Shown one piece after another: positions 1 through 11,246 of a stretch of 64,000 bases of DNA. Below the pieces are notes generated by a model, which was given only the letters and a program-made list of their open reading frames with translations, was not told the DNA's origin and made no database searches. The DNA lies in contig OX638134.1 of assembly GCA_951804985.1 (NCBI GenBank), positions 6,758,001 to 6,822,000 of the forward strand. Direction: 5' to 3'. Both the position numbers and the translations under genes were made by a program. The stretch is from Dryomyza anilis. Lineage: Eukaryota; Arthropoda; Insecta; Diptera; Dryomyzidae. The first letter of the stretch is position 1. The number at the start of each line of letters is the position of its first letter.

Positions 1-623
1 CGATAAACTACTACAAAAAACTATAAAATTTATTTGAGTTTTTATGAAAATATTTATTATTTGTATACTATTAAATCAATAACTATTAAAACAATAACCA
101 ATTTTAATGGGATTTTATGATTTTGGTCGGTATGGTCTGGAAGGAATGATAGGCTATATATGGGCGGGATTGGACACAGGGGCGTGGAATTTTTTCGAAC
201 ATTGTTGTTTTTGTCGAATATATATATTTTTAAATTCCGAATAGACGTCAAAACGGCTGAACCGAATTGAAAAAAAATTTTGGCACATACCATAAAATTA
301 ATAGTTTTTACTAAAATTAGTCCATAGGACAGTAGTCCGATAAACTACTACAAAATACTTAAAATTTATTTGAGTTTTTATGAAAATATTTATTATTTGT
401 ATACTATTAAATCAATAACTATTAAAACAATAACCAATTTTAATGGGATTTTATGATTTTGGTCGGTATAGTCTGGAAGGAATGATAGGCTATATATGGG
501 CGGGATTGGACACAGGGACGTGGAATTTTTTCGAACATTGTTGTTTTTGTCGAATATATATATTTTTAAATTCCGAATAGACGTCAAAACGGCTGAACCG
601 AATTGAAAAAAAATTTTGGCACA
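1..623. repeat. 336-bp tandem duplication of a dispersed repeat
   Basis: Two nearly identical units start CGATAAACTACTAC at 1 and 338. The second ends near 623 after TTTTGGCACA, where the first continues into a further ~50 bp. The units differ by a few substitutions and one small indel. The core (TGTATACTATTAAATCAATAA, then ACCAATTTTAATGGGATTT) recurs diverged at 18277-18495, and its AAAACTATTAATTTTATGGTAT end recurs reversed at 10443-10471, so this is a mobile family. Short ORFs on the minus strand here are only duplicated noncoding sequence. Confidence 0.85.
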
Positions 624-1000
624 ATATGTATGATGGGCCTGGGCAGAGTATATGCTATATCTCGGTAAGATTTGTGGACTGGGCGTGGCACCTCCCATAT
701 AACCCAAAAATTAAAAACACATTACATCAGTAATTGGGATAGCAAATTTAATAAAATTTTGGTCAGCGTTATATTTAACCATTCTAAATGGTTTCGCCGA
801 ATGTGGGAGTGGTTGGACCATTGGGCGTGGCACCCCCTGTAGAAGATATATTTTACATTACGTGTATGTCAACAGTTATTATAGTGATATCAAGATATTT
901 CACACCAGTAGCGCGATTCCGTAACTCCATAACCATAATATTCGATATAGCTATCTACCGACAATTGTCGCTTGCGATAGCGATCGTTATGAAAAAGGTA
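624..1000. other. Repeat-derived spacer with two GGGCGTGGCACC motifs
   Basis: No gene is seen. GGGCGTGGCACC occurs at 681 and 823, 142 bp apart, in otherwise diverged surroundings. GC-richer phrases of this kind are also seen inside the DINE-type elements of this window, so this is probably an old repeat remnant. Confidence 0.4.
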
Positions 1001-1268
1001 ATTCCCTAACTTTCAATGCTTTTTATGTAGACAAATAAATTCGGAAAGATTTTTAACAATAAAAATCGTTTAAATCGTTGAAATGTAAGCTGTCTAGAAA
1101 GCATAAAAAAAAAAATTTGAACGCTATGCTATCGACAATATTCGGTAAATTCTTAACGATGACAGCTGACGATAAGTATCATAGCGAACTGTGTACGGAA
1201 TACCTCCTAACAATATTTGTCGTTAATTGTAGTTAACGATATCGTTTGTCGATACGGAGTTAGGGAAT
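1001..1268. mobile_element. Candidate MITE with 11-bp terminal inverted repeats
   Basis: ATTCCCTAACT at 1001-1011 is exactly inverted as AGTTAGGGAAT at 1258-1268. Beyond these 11 bp the arms diverge. The ~268-bp length and lack of coding potential fit a small non-autonomous DNA transposon. No clear target-site duplication was found, so the assignment rests on the terminal repeats alone. Confidence 0.5.
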
Positions 1269-1301
1269 CGAGCTACAGGTTAACAACCACCCAAAATTCT
1301 T

Positions 1302-1553
1302 TAAACTCACCACACCAAAATTCCCCACATTAAAACTCACCACGCTAAAACTCACCACATTAAAACTCACCACAATAAAATACACCACACTAAAATTCAC
1401 CACACTAAAACTCACGACAATAAAACTCACCACAATAAAAACCACCACACTAAAACTCACCACACTAAAATTCACCACACTCAAACTCACTAAACAAAAA
1501 TTCAGCACACTAAAACTGACCAAACCCACACTCACCACACTATAACTCACCAA
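1302..1553. repeat. 15-bp minisatellite (CACTAAAACTCACCA)
   Basis: About 17 head-to-tail 15-bp units with substitutions such as AAAATTC for AAAACTC. The open frame on the minus strand that covers the array encodes only a valine/serine/phenylalanine repeat produced by the 15-bp (five-codon) period and is not taken as a gene. The array directly precedes another 15-bp array and a Helitron-like terminus. Confidence 0.9.
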
Positions 1554-1571
1554 ATTATAACATGTACTGTG

Positions 1572-1762
1572 AAAAACTTTACGGGGAAAAATTCTACGGG
1601 AAATAATTCTACAGGGAACAATTCTACCGGGATGAATTCTACGGGAAGAATCCTACCGGGAAGAGTTCTACGGGAAAGCGTTCTACGGGGAAGAATTTTA
1701 CGGGGAATATTTCTATTGGGAAGAATTCTACCGCGAAATGTTCTACGGGGAAGAATTCTGAA
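1572..1762 (+). repeat. 15-bp minisatellite (TTCTACCGGGAAGAA)
   Basis: About a dozen 15-bp units such as TTCTACGGGAAATAA, TTCTACCGGGATGAA and TTCTACGGGGAAGAA. Read on the other strand the motif becomes TTCTTCCCCGTAGAA, which matches the TTCTTCCCCGAGACAA type of unit filling 62061-63415 and the short block at 43255-43360. All three are therefore probably one minisatellite family carried by a mobile element. Confidence 0.85.
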
Positions 1763-1973
1763 TTCGCAGTCTGAGAAAGAATTGTCTTTGAGAAAAGTTG
1801 TTATGGCGGAGAATTATTATTTGGTTACTACATTATAAAACCAATAAAAAAACTTCAACAGCTAAGCACGGGCCCCTCATATAAATAATAAAAATGTTTT
1901 TTATATTAATAAAATCGCTCCATATCTTTGAATTCACAAAATCTTGGCACGAGTCGTGCACGGGTCCAGCTAG
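1763..1973 (+). mobile_element. Helitron-like 3' terminus downstream of minisatellites
   Basis: GCACGA-G-TCGTGC (1947-1959) is a perfect 6-bp palindromic stem. Ten bases further is CTAG (1970-1973) followed by T. A short GC-rich hairpin ~10 nt before CTRR, with T as the next host base, is the textbook Helitron 3' end. A GCACGGGCCCC phrase at 1866 echoes GCACGGGTCC near the end. The same end (CTAG preceded by GCACAGGTGCCTG) is found on the minus strand at 43180. The 5' end (TC) was not located; the two 15-bp arrays upstream are probably inside the element. No helicase/Rep coding is present, so it is non-autonomous. Confidence 0.6.
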
Positions 1974-2460
1974 TACAGAATATAGCTAAAATAAATGCAT
2001 ACGTAGTAATTGATAAATATTTTTTATGAAGTTAAATACATAATGTAGTAATAATAAATGCAGATATGGTAATTCTTTGCATATATCAGAAAAGTTTATT
2101 AAAACTAAAATGTAGTTATATTTAAAACAAATGGTTTTACAGAAATTTATATAGTTGATTTTCATTCAAAAACAACTACAGAAATGTAGTAAAAACAAAT
2201 ACTTGTGCATTAACATCTGTATTTTACATCTAGTTGCCTAGTTGATATTTTCCCAATTAAACCAATGCTCAACATTTCGTTTTTTTTTTTTTTAGAAACA
2301 TTTTTTTCTAGAGTCCTTAGAAGGCAATAAAAAAATGAGCGACCGGAGGCAAATTATAGTACTCGATTAGGTAACCACGTTACAAGAAGAACGTGCATCA
2401 GATTCATCTCATGTTCATTAGCAAGACCCTACACAATTTTGAAATGGGGTTGAGAAGTAA

Positions 2461-2756
2461 ATAATAATAATAGTTTGGCGCTACAGTCCTGTATATAACA
2501 TCGGCCGAGCTCTCTCACCATTTTGAGCTGTGCGTGTTATATTTGTACTCAAAGTGGTGGGACATACAGTTTATTGCCGAATCCGAACGGCGGGTGAGAG
2601 CTTTTCATAGGCAAATATTTTACTCTCGTAGGTTTGCCATTTACTGTCGAGAGGTAGCGCGGATAGAAAAATGTTTATATGAAAAGATGTTGTTAGCTTG
2701 AACCGGGGACCTTTCGGCTCGCAGTCCAACGCACTAACCACTGAGCTACCGCGGCT
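2461..2756 (-). mobile_element. tRNA-derived SINE, copy 1
   Basis: Read on the minus strand from 2756 it starts GCCGCGGTAGCTCAGTGG, with an A-box-like TAGCTCAGTGG. A B-box-like GGTTCAAGC follows, then a ~200-bp body and a 3' tail of ATT/TAT repeats (2461-2475 on plus). A ~12-bp deletion relative to the other two copies removes the segment just after the tRNA head. The anticodon arm is degenerate (loop CTGCGAG), so this is a SINE head and not a tRNA gene. Confidence 0.85.
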
Positions 2757-3894
2757 GAGAAGTATAATGAATTTATTTTTGTGGACTGGTAGAGCAAGAA
2801 TAGGATTAACCAAAGATAATTTTGAGGTAATATAAAATTATGACTTACAAAATCGGACAAAAAACATAAAAATGGTTCTGGGTAAATGAAAATCGGGAAT
2901 CTCTCTTTGTTAGGAATAGTTTTAGTATTATTTTATATAAAAACTGAAAGACTTGATGACTTTTTAGGGGTCAGTCTTTAATGAATGCGTCTTCCGTTTT
3001 TTTTTTATAATTTAGCTCATTCTGCAGCTATTAGATCTGCGTTCATACGCTGTGTATTTCATAGGTTCTATGAAAATCATTGAAAATGTGCCTAGTTTGA
3101 CAATTAAACGACACATATGCACTCATTAAGGGTCTAAGGTTAATAGTAATCGAAATAGAGAAATACAATTCGATCGAATTTGTTTTTTGAAGTTTAAAAA
3201 TTCCAGAATTTTTCAATACAAAATAAAAGTATTTCAATTGAATTCAATCAACTAATCGTTTTGATGAACGAATTCAGTTTATTTACATACTGTTATTAAA
3301 ATTTAATATTTAATATTTTAATTTCAATCGTAAATGAATTTCAAAATAAGTTCATGTCTCGAGAATACTGATAAAACAGAAATTCAAGTGCAGATAAAAG
3401 GTCATAGGAAATGTCATTTCCTATTAAAGATAATCCTCTTTAATCTCTGGATATACGTTCTATGTCAATAATTACTAAAAACCACAAAAATATCTGCATT
3501 GTGTGAATGTTGCACAGAAACATGTTTCACAAACAAAAGAAAACCACCTAGTATTAGTTATACAAATAAAAAAGTGTCTGTAGCATTTATGCAGAATTAA
3601 ACAATGCAGTTAAATTTCATATATTAGTTGCTCCTGGGAGAATTGCGGCAACTTGAACAGGGCATCCTATTTTAGCTTGTTATCCAATTTAATCCTTTCA
3701 TTGGATTTTAAGTCTTTTGGAGATGAAGTATGTTTCAAAGTTTTGTTTGCGCAACAGCAGCGAATAATCTGCGCTTTGTTCCCATGCTTTGCTGTAGTTT
3801 GTTGCTAATCCTTTTACTTTGTTTCAAATGACTTTGAGGTTGGCAAACAAAGAGCTCATTTTATAATATGCTGCATTATGAAAGGATTATGTAA
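2757..3894. other. Single-copy AT-rich spacer with a TAATCC cluster
   Basis: No gene or repeat array is recognised. TAATCC (the K50 homeodomain core, Bicoid/Orthodenticle type) occurs at 3431-3436, 3690-3695 and 3806-3811, and inverted at 3884-3889, three of them as TAATCCTTT. This could be regulatory DNA, but the motif is short and the sequence AT-rich. Confidence 0.35.
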
Positions 3895-6800
3895 AAAATC
3901 AAAATTTCTAAAAAATTCAAATTTTTATTAAAAAATTCAAAATTTAACTGAAAATTCAGTTTTTCTCTAAAAATTCATTTTTCACTAAAAATTTAATTTT
4001 TCACTAAAAATTACATTTTTCACTAAAAAATTCAATTTTTCACTAAAAATTTAATTTTTCACTAAAAATTACATTTTTCACTAAAAAATTCAATTTTTCA
4101 CTAAAAATTTAATTTTTCACTAAAAATTACATTTTTCACTAAAAAATCAATTTTTCACTAAAAAATTGAATTTTTCATTAAAAATTCAATTTTTCACTAA
4201 AAATTCAATATTTCACTAAAAATTCAATTTAATTCAATTTAATTTTTCACTAAAAATTCAATTTTTCACTAAAAATTCAATTTATCACTAAAAATTCAAT
4301 TTATCACTAAAAATTTTATTTTTCACTAAAAATTTAATTTTTCACTAACTATTCAATTTTTCACTAAAAATTTAATTTTTCACTAAAAATTCAATTTTTC
4401 ACTCAAGAATCAATTTTTCACTAAAAATTAAATTTTTCACTAAAAATTAAATTTTTCACTAAAAATTCAATTTTTCACAAAAATTAAATTTTTAAAAAAT
4501 TTAATTTTTCACTAAAAATTTAAGTTTTCATTAAAAATTCAATTTTTCACTAAAAATTCAATTTTTCACTAAAAATTCAATTTTTCACTAAAAATTCAAT
4601 TTTTCACTAAAAATTCAATTTTTCACTAAAAATTCAATTTTTCACTAAAAATTCAATTTTTCACTAAAAATTCAATTTTTCACTAAAAATTCAATTTTTC
4701 ACTAAAAATTCAATTTTTCACTAAAAATTCAATTTTTCACTAAAAATTCAATTTTTCACTAAAAATTCAATTTTTCACTAAATATTCAATTTTTCACTAA
4801 AAATTCCATTTATCACTAAAAATTCAATTTATCAATAAAAATTTAATTTTTCACTAAAAATTCAATTTTTCACTAAAAATTTAATTTTTCACTAAATATT
4901 CAACTTTTCACTAAAAATTTAATTTTTCACTAAAAATTTAATTGTTCACTAAAAATTCAATTATGCACTAAAAATTCAATTATTCTCTAAAAATTTTATT
5001 TTTCACTAAAAATTCAACTTTTCACTAAAAATTAAAATTTTCACTAAAAATTAAATTTTTCACTAAAAATTCAATTTTTCACTAACTATTCAATTTTTCA
5101 CTAAAAATTTAATTTTTCACTAAAAATTCAATTTTTCACTAAAAATTTAATTTTTCACTAAAAATTCAATTTTTCACTCAAGAATCAATTTTTCACTAAA
5201 AATTAAATTTTTCACTAAAAATTAAATTTTTTACTAAAAATTCAATTTTTCACAAAAATTAAATTTTTAAAAAATTTAATTTTTCACTAAAAATTTAAGT
5301 TTTCATTAAAAATTCAATTTTTCACTAAAAATTCAATTTTTCACTAAAAATTCAATTTTTCACTAAAAATTCAATTTTTCACTAAAAATTCAATTTTTCA
5401 CTAAAAATTCAATTTTTCACTAAAAATTCAATTTTTCACTAAAAATTCAATTTTTCACTAAAAATTCAATTTTTCACTAAAAATTCAATTTTTCACTAAA
5501 AATTCAATTTTTCACTAAAAATTCAATTTTTCACTAAAAATTCAATTTTTCACTAAAAATTCAATTTTTCACTAAAAATTCAATTTTTCACTAAATATTC
5601 AATTTTTCACTAAAAATTCCATTTATCACTAAAAATTCAATTTATCAATAAAAATTTAATTTTTCACTAAAAATTCAATTTTTCACTAAAAATTTAATTT
5701 TTCACTAAATATTCAACTATTCACTAAAAATTTAATTTTTCACTAAAAATTTAATTGTTCACTAAAAATTCAATTATGCACTAAAAATTCAATTATTCTC
5801 TAAAAATTTTATTTTTCACTAAAAATTCAACTTTTCACTAAAAATTAAAATTTTCACTAAAAATTAAATTTTTCACTAAAAATTCAATTTTTTTACTAAA
5901 AATTCAAATTTTCAGTGAAAATTCAAATTTTCAGTGTAAATTCAAATTTTCAGTGAAAATTCAAATTTTCAGTGTAAATTCAAATTTTCAGTGTAAAATC
6001 AAATTTTCAGTGAAAATTCCAATTTTCACTAATAATTTAAATTTTCACTAAAAATTTCAAATTTTCACTAAAAATACAATTTTTACTGAAAAACATAATT
6101 TTTACTAAAAATTTAACTTTTCACTAAAAAATTAATTTTTCACTAAAACTCAATTTTCCACTAAAATTCCATTTTTCACTAAAAAAAATTATTTCACTAA
6201 AAACTCAATTTTTCACTAAAACTTCAATTTTCACTACAAATTCCATTTTTCACAAAAAAAATCAATTTCACTAAAAACTCAATTTTTCACTAAAAATTCA
6301 ATTTTTCACTTAAAATTCTATTTTTCACTAAAAATTCAATTTTTCACTAATAATTCAAATTTTCACTAAAAATTCAAATTTTCACTAAAAATTCAATTTT
6401 TCACTAAAAATTCAATTTTTCACTAAAAATTCAATTTTTCACTAAAAATTCAATTTTTCACTAAAAATTCAATTTTTCACTAAAAATTCAATTTTTCACT
6501 AAAAATTCAATTTTTCACTAAAAATTCAATTTTTCACTAAAAATTCAATTTTTCACTAAAAATTCAATTTTTAACTAAAAATTAAATTTTTCACTAAAAA
6601 TTCAATTTTTTACTAAAAATTCAATTTTGCACTAAAAATTAAATTTTTCACTAAAAATTCTATTTTAACTAAAAATTAAATTTTTCACTAAAAATTCAAT
6701 TTGTCACTACAAATTCAATTTTTACTAAATTTAATTTTTTTATTAAAAATTTAAATTTTTCATTAAAATTTATTTTTTCACTAAAAATTCAATTTTCACT
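3895..6800 (+). repeat. 19-bp satellite array I (AATTTTTCACTAAAAATTC)
   Basis: About 2.9 kb, roughly 150 monomers. The monomer consists of inverted arms AATTTTT and AAAAATT with alternating spacers CACT and C, so it is self-complementary. Edges are degenerate (3895-3960, 6560-6800); the centre is nearly pure (4540-4780, 5300-5590). Landmark variants repeat with an offset of 775 bp (ACTCAAGAAT at 4401 and 5176; CACAAAAATT at 4476 and 5251), giving a large internal duplication. At about 5905-6010 several monomers carry AGTG in place of CACT. Confidence 0.97.
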
Positions 6801-7300
6801 TTATAAAAAAATATAAAAATTGACTTTAATCCCATGCAGGAACCTCCTTGTCTATAGGGCAACCTTGCTGATGCAGTACCATTGGTAAAGAAAGAGTACG
6901 ATAGAGATGGAAAAAAGATCTGTGCAAAGTTCGCTTCAAAAGTGAGAAATAATCAGAATGCAAACTTAATATGCATTTTTCTGATGTTCTTGTTGTTTGT
7001 AAATATTGTTTTTGTTGTTGTCGTTAATGTTGTTGCTGTTTTTGTTATGATTTTTGTTGTTGTTGCTGTTGCCATTTGCAACGCTACTTTCCGGAGTTAT
7101 TTTTAGCAATCGTATTTTACGATTGTTTATTTTTAACTGCAATTGGTTTTTTGCGTTGTTTCATCTTTAACGACAACTTCTTCGTCTTCGCATACTTTTG
7201 TTTTTCGCTCTCCACATCACGATTACCATCTCTGTCATTTCCTCTACTCTACTTTGGCAAAGTCTCTTTAGTGAGTTTCCTTTTCCATTTGGATAATCAA
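6801..7300. other. Spacer with TTG-rich low complexity
   Basis: No convincing gene. 6990-7080 is GTTGTTGTTGCTGTT-type low complexity, common in fly noncoding DNA, and gives valine/phenylalanine-rich frames that I do not accept as proteins. 6825-6900 (CCCATGCAGGAACC onward) is more balanced single-copy sequence of unknown role. Confidence 0.4.
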
Positions 7301-7690
7301 CGATTAAGAGATCAAACAAATAAGAGATAACAAAAATAAGAGATCGTACGATTAAGAGATCAAACGGGTAAGAGCACTAGCGAGAAAGAGAATAATCCAT
7401 GGATATATTAGAAAATTTATATTAATAAAACTCAAACCAGAAACGAGTAAAAAAACTGTCGAGAAATTAAAGCAACGTGTTATCGTAAGAGTACAACGAG
7501 TACGTGCAGAAACTAGTAAGAGTACCAACGAACATGAGTACAAATGTGTAAGAGTACAAAGAAGTAATAGTACAAATTAGTAAGAATACAAATGATAAAG
7601 AGTACAAACGAGTACCGTGTAAGAGTATCAACGATCAAGAGTAATTCCGGCGAGTAAAGAGCACAACGAGTAACACATACTATGACTGTT
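7301..7690. repeat. Degenerate minisatellite (GTAAGAGTACAAAC-like)
   Basis: Repeated AAGAGATCAAAC, then GTAAGAGTACAAACGA and GAGTACAA words every ~14-17 bp, much diverged. The inverse word TACTCGTT is the core of the array at 49080-50360, so the two may be related. The minus-strand frames over it are repeat translations. Confidence 0.6.
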
Positions 7691-9444
7691 CGTTCGGCTA
7701 TCAACACACAGTGGGACATCGTTAAAAAAGGAAATTACTTAGAGGATGCGCTTATCTCGTATCAAATGATGCACACAAGACGAGAACAATCTCGATTGCA
7801 CGCGATTTTGTCTATCAATTTAAAATTAACTTCGGTTTTTTATATTTTTTAATACTTGAAATTGTTATAAAGATTTGTAAAATTCCAGAAGATTTATAAG
7901 TTTTTAATACAATATATAGAAAAAATATCATCAAAAATACAATGAAACCATTGATAATATTAAAGCTCCAATAAATAAGATCTGAATTGCAGAATAAAGC
8001 CGAGAAGCGAACCCTTTAATAGGAGCAAACAGAATGCATCGTTAAATAAATAAACTTCATCAGAAGAAGAAATAACCATGAAAATAACCAAGAAAATAAC
8101 CAAGAAAATACATTTTAACCATTCAGTGAACTGCAATACCAGTAAACGGTCGGTACACTTGATATGTACGAACTTTATATACAGCAACTACTGCAGAATT
8201 TCGATTTGCTTACCATAACTACTGAGATTTATATTTTTTTACTTTTTTTTTTCTACTTATTTTTTCTTGCATTCTATTTTTTATTACCTTATTATAATAT
8301 ATTTTATCCTTAATATATCTGATTTTGTTATGACAATTAGAAAACATGAAAAATAAAAATAAAATAGAATTTTGGTAAAAATTTTGAAGTTACCCATTTT
8401 ACCCCAACAATTTTTAAGAAGTCCGCAATCGATCTGTTTTGAAAAATTGTTCAAAAATCAATTAAAAGCCATATAAATGGTATTCTGATAATGCAAAATG
8501 TTAGCTCATGAGCCATTATATGAAATAGACCCTTCAAAAGATTAATTCTAATGTCCCTTTTGTGGAAAAAAAATCAAAATGTGTCGCATTTCACCTAGAA
8601 AAATGAAAAATCATGTTGTGTTTTTATGTAATGAAATTTTTATAAATTTTCTGAACAAAAAATATACGAACTTTAACATTTCACTGCAGTTTATATACTA
8701 CTGATATTAATACTACGTTATACAATGTTTTGTTTTCTCCGAAAACAGTTATTTAGCATTTTATAGCACGTGACAATTTAACTAAAAATTTTCACAAATA
8801 ATTCCGACAGATATTTATTCTTTGTAAATATTTGAAAATTTTGAAAAATATAAAGCTATCAGAGTGATAAATGTCATTGTGGGGTATTTCTTCGTATTTG
8901 AGGGACCACAAAAAAAAACATCCTTCATATAAAATTGCATTCAATTGATATTTCGAAGGAATTTTGTATTATATAAATTGAATGCCAACTGCCAAAAAAA
9001 TAGCTATGTTATATGTACATTGTAAATAAATAAAATAAAAAATCATACAGACTATTGTAACCATAAAATTCATCAAAAATGCGAAAAATAATACAACGAT
9101 AATTTTAATTACATTATGGAAGTACAATAAGTACAATACAATATGTACAATAAAAAAATGATAGGACTCATAAATAAATTTCTTTGAAATCTACAATATT
9201 TATTCTTTTTTGTGGGATTAAAATATATAATGAAGCAGTTGTCGTTGTAATTGTCAAAAAAAAGTTAAATTATTAAAATTGAAAAAATTTGCTGATAGAA
9301 CGTTTAACATTTTTTTAAATAAACGGATAATTTCTTCAACCATTCATCAATTTCATAGGAAATTTTGTCATGCATGAACCATTAAGAAACCTTTAATAAT
9401 ACGCTGGGATATTTTGAAACTCCCAAGTTTGAGTTTTCGAAATT
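7691..9444. other. AT-rich spacer holding a diverged transposon fragment
   Basis: 8348-8515 matches 48172-48345, inside the 2.6-kb TIR element. Shared phrases are TTTTGGTAAA, then TTTTGAAAAAT, ATCAATTAAAAG and GATATTCTG/GGTATTCTG. It is thus a second, diverged or partial copy of that family; its termini were not located. The rest is AT-rich sequence in which I see no gene. Confidence 0.55.
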
Positions 9445-10132
9445 CTGCAATACATATCGTCTCTATCATGCCAAAGGGACGAATGTGTAATTTTTGACAT
9501 TTGCGTTTTTTTTTTACATTTTTGAATGTAGTTTTTGCTCAAGTATATTGTGCCAAAATAGTGTGTAATTTTGTTGGAAATTTTCAGCCACAAAAGACAA
9601 AACCAAAACGGCGAATTCTAAAAATTGAAAATCTTGCAATGCCAAAAGTGCGAATCATTTCGTCTTTTTGCCATAACTTTTTACTGGTATAAGATTAAAG
9701 ACCCTATCGATTGGCATCATTATTTTAAAATAATTTTTTGAATTTTTATTACTTGCAAGAAAAATGTGTGACAAATGTGTTCAAATAATGATGCCAATCG
9801 ATAGGTGCTTTAAAATGAAACAATTAATGCCTTTACATTACTATTTTATCTTGCACCAATAAAGAGTTATAGCAAAAAAACGAAAAGATTCGCCCTTTTG
9901 CAATAACAAGATTTTCAATTTCTCCAATTTCTTCGTTTTTATAATATAGTAAAGGCATTAAGATATTTTCTATACGTAATAATAATTGTCAAATAAACCA
10001 AAATAACAGAAAACATTTTTTTTTTTTTTACTAATTTTTAAAGCACTTCAAACTTTTAAAATCGATTTCCCAACATTTATAAAAATGCACATTCGCCCCT
10101 TTGTCACGACAGTGATGATATATATTTCATAC
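9445..10132. mobile_element. Foldback element, copy 1
   Basis: Outer ends are inverted: CATGCCAAAGGGACGAATGT near 9468 against ACATTCGCCCCTTTGTCACG near 10088. A long internal hairpin has arms at about 9641-9727 and 9784-9906 (GATTGGCATCATTATTTT against AAATAATGATGCCAATC). A second copy lies at 14098. No transposase is encoded, so this is a non-autonomous foldback/MITE-like element. A transcript would form a long stem. Confidence 0.75.
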
Positions 10133-10314
10133 GGAGTATACAATATTTCGAGTTATCTGTTTAGATTTTTATATAGTTTTCCAAACTAAGCCATCAACAG
10201 AGTCTATTCTACCTATTGATATATATTCGCTACATGTTAATCTATTGATTTAGAATTTAGATTCTATACAAAGTTTTTAAAATTATTAGGTACTTGGGAG
10301 CGCATTGTCTATCC

Positions 10315-10473
10315 TCGAAAAAAAAATCTCATTAAACCTCATTAAAATTTGTCAATATTTTAATGATACATTATAGTATTTTGTAGTATTTGATGGGATT
10401 TACTCATTGAAATAATATTTTATCGTATGGATTAATTTCAATAGTATAAAAACTATTAATTTTATGGTATTTT
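10315..10473 (-). mobile_element. Reversed fragment of the 1-623 repeat family
   Basis: AAAACTATTAATTTTATGGTAT (10450-10470) is the inverse of ATACCATAAAATTAATAGTTTT at 288-308. Upstream there is also a diverged TGATGGGATTT-like phrase. The fragment ends at the left target-site duplication of the SINE at 10488, so the SINE landed at its edge. Confidence 0.5.
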
Positions 10474-10487
10474 CTTTTATGAGTATA

Positions 10488-10796
10488 ATAATAATAATAG
10501 TGTGGCACTACAGTCCTATAAGAACTTAGGCCGAGCTCTCTCACCATTTTGAGCTGTGCGTGTTATATTTGTACTCAAAGTGGTGGGACCTACAGTTTAT
10601 TGCCGACTCCGAACGGCGGGTGAGAGCTTTTTCATAGGCAATGTTTTACTCTCGTAGGTTTGCCATTTACTGCCGAGAGGTAGCGCGGTATAGAAAAATG
10701 TTTCTATGAAAAGATGTTGTTAGCCCCAGTCCAGGCTTGAACCGGGGACCTTTCGGCTGGCAGTCCAACGCACTAACCACTGAGCTACCGCGGCTA
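10488..10796 (-). mobile_element. tRNA-derived SINE, copy 2, with 14-bp target-site duplications
   Basis: Perfect 14-bp duplications CTTTTATGAGTATA flank it (10474-10487 and 10797-10810), which shows LINE-type target-primed insertion. On the minus strand the tRNA-like head begins at 10795 (AGCCGCGGTAGCTCAGTGG), followed by GGTTCAAGCCTGG, the conserved body (GTTCGGAGTCGGCAATAAAC) and an ATT-type tail. It is the best-preserved copy and defines the ends of the family. Confidence 0.93.
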
Positions 10797-10869
10797 CTTT
10801 TATGAGTATACTTTGTCTGTTTTGCTCTACTGTGCATGCGTTTAGCGCGCCATTTCTCGTCGATATGGC

Positions 10870-11240
10870 AACCACTTGAACAAGCTTCTGGTTGCTGCTG
10901 CTGCCGCCGTTTGTTGTTTGTGTGGTTTCTCTGACTGTACGGTAGTTGGAGAAGAGGGGGTGTTCAGAGTGCAACTAAATTGCATTCTTCTATATTTTGT
11001 TGTTGTTGTTGTTGCTGGTTTTGTTTTTTATTTTTGCAGTTCGTGTTTATTTTGTTTTGATTTTGTTTTATTTATTATTTATTTTTATAATATTAATTTG
11101 CTGCGACGCGTTTTAGTTATTTGTGGTTGTTGTTGTTGTTAAATACGCGTAATATGAGCAAATTTTATTTGTAGTAGTTTTTGTTGTTGTTATTTTGGTT
11201 TTTGTTGTTGGTGTAGTTGTATCTTTTATTATTTGTTTTT
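10870..11240. repeat. TTG/GCTGCTG-rich low-complexity block
   Basis: Repeated TTGTTGTTG, GCTGCTGCTGCC and TTTTGTTTT runs. The plus-strand frame gives an alanine, then valine and cysteine-rich peptide from triplet repeats and is not accepted as a gene. It lies just upstream of the TATA box at 11247. Confidence 0.6.
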
Positions 11241-11246
11241 GGCGTC

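Noticed and set aside
1260..1553. 97-codon minus-strand ORF rich in V, S and F
   Set aside because: It is the translation of the 15-bp minisatellite, whose period is a multiple of three, so stops are absent by construction.
2571..2813. tRNA gene and an ORF over it
   Set aside because: The tRNA-like part has a degenerate anticodon arm and is the head of a ~300-bp SINE found three times; the ORF is in the SINE.
3895..6800. CRISPR-like direct repeats with short spacers
   Set aside because: The 19-bp units are contiguous with no unique spacers, and the DNA is clearly eukaryotic; this is a satellite.
10876..11142. 88-codon ORF rich in A, V, F and C
   Set aside because: Produced by GCTGCTGCCGCC and TTGTTGTTG triplet repeats; no domain and no homologue recognised.
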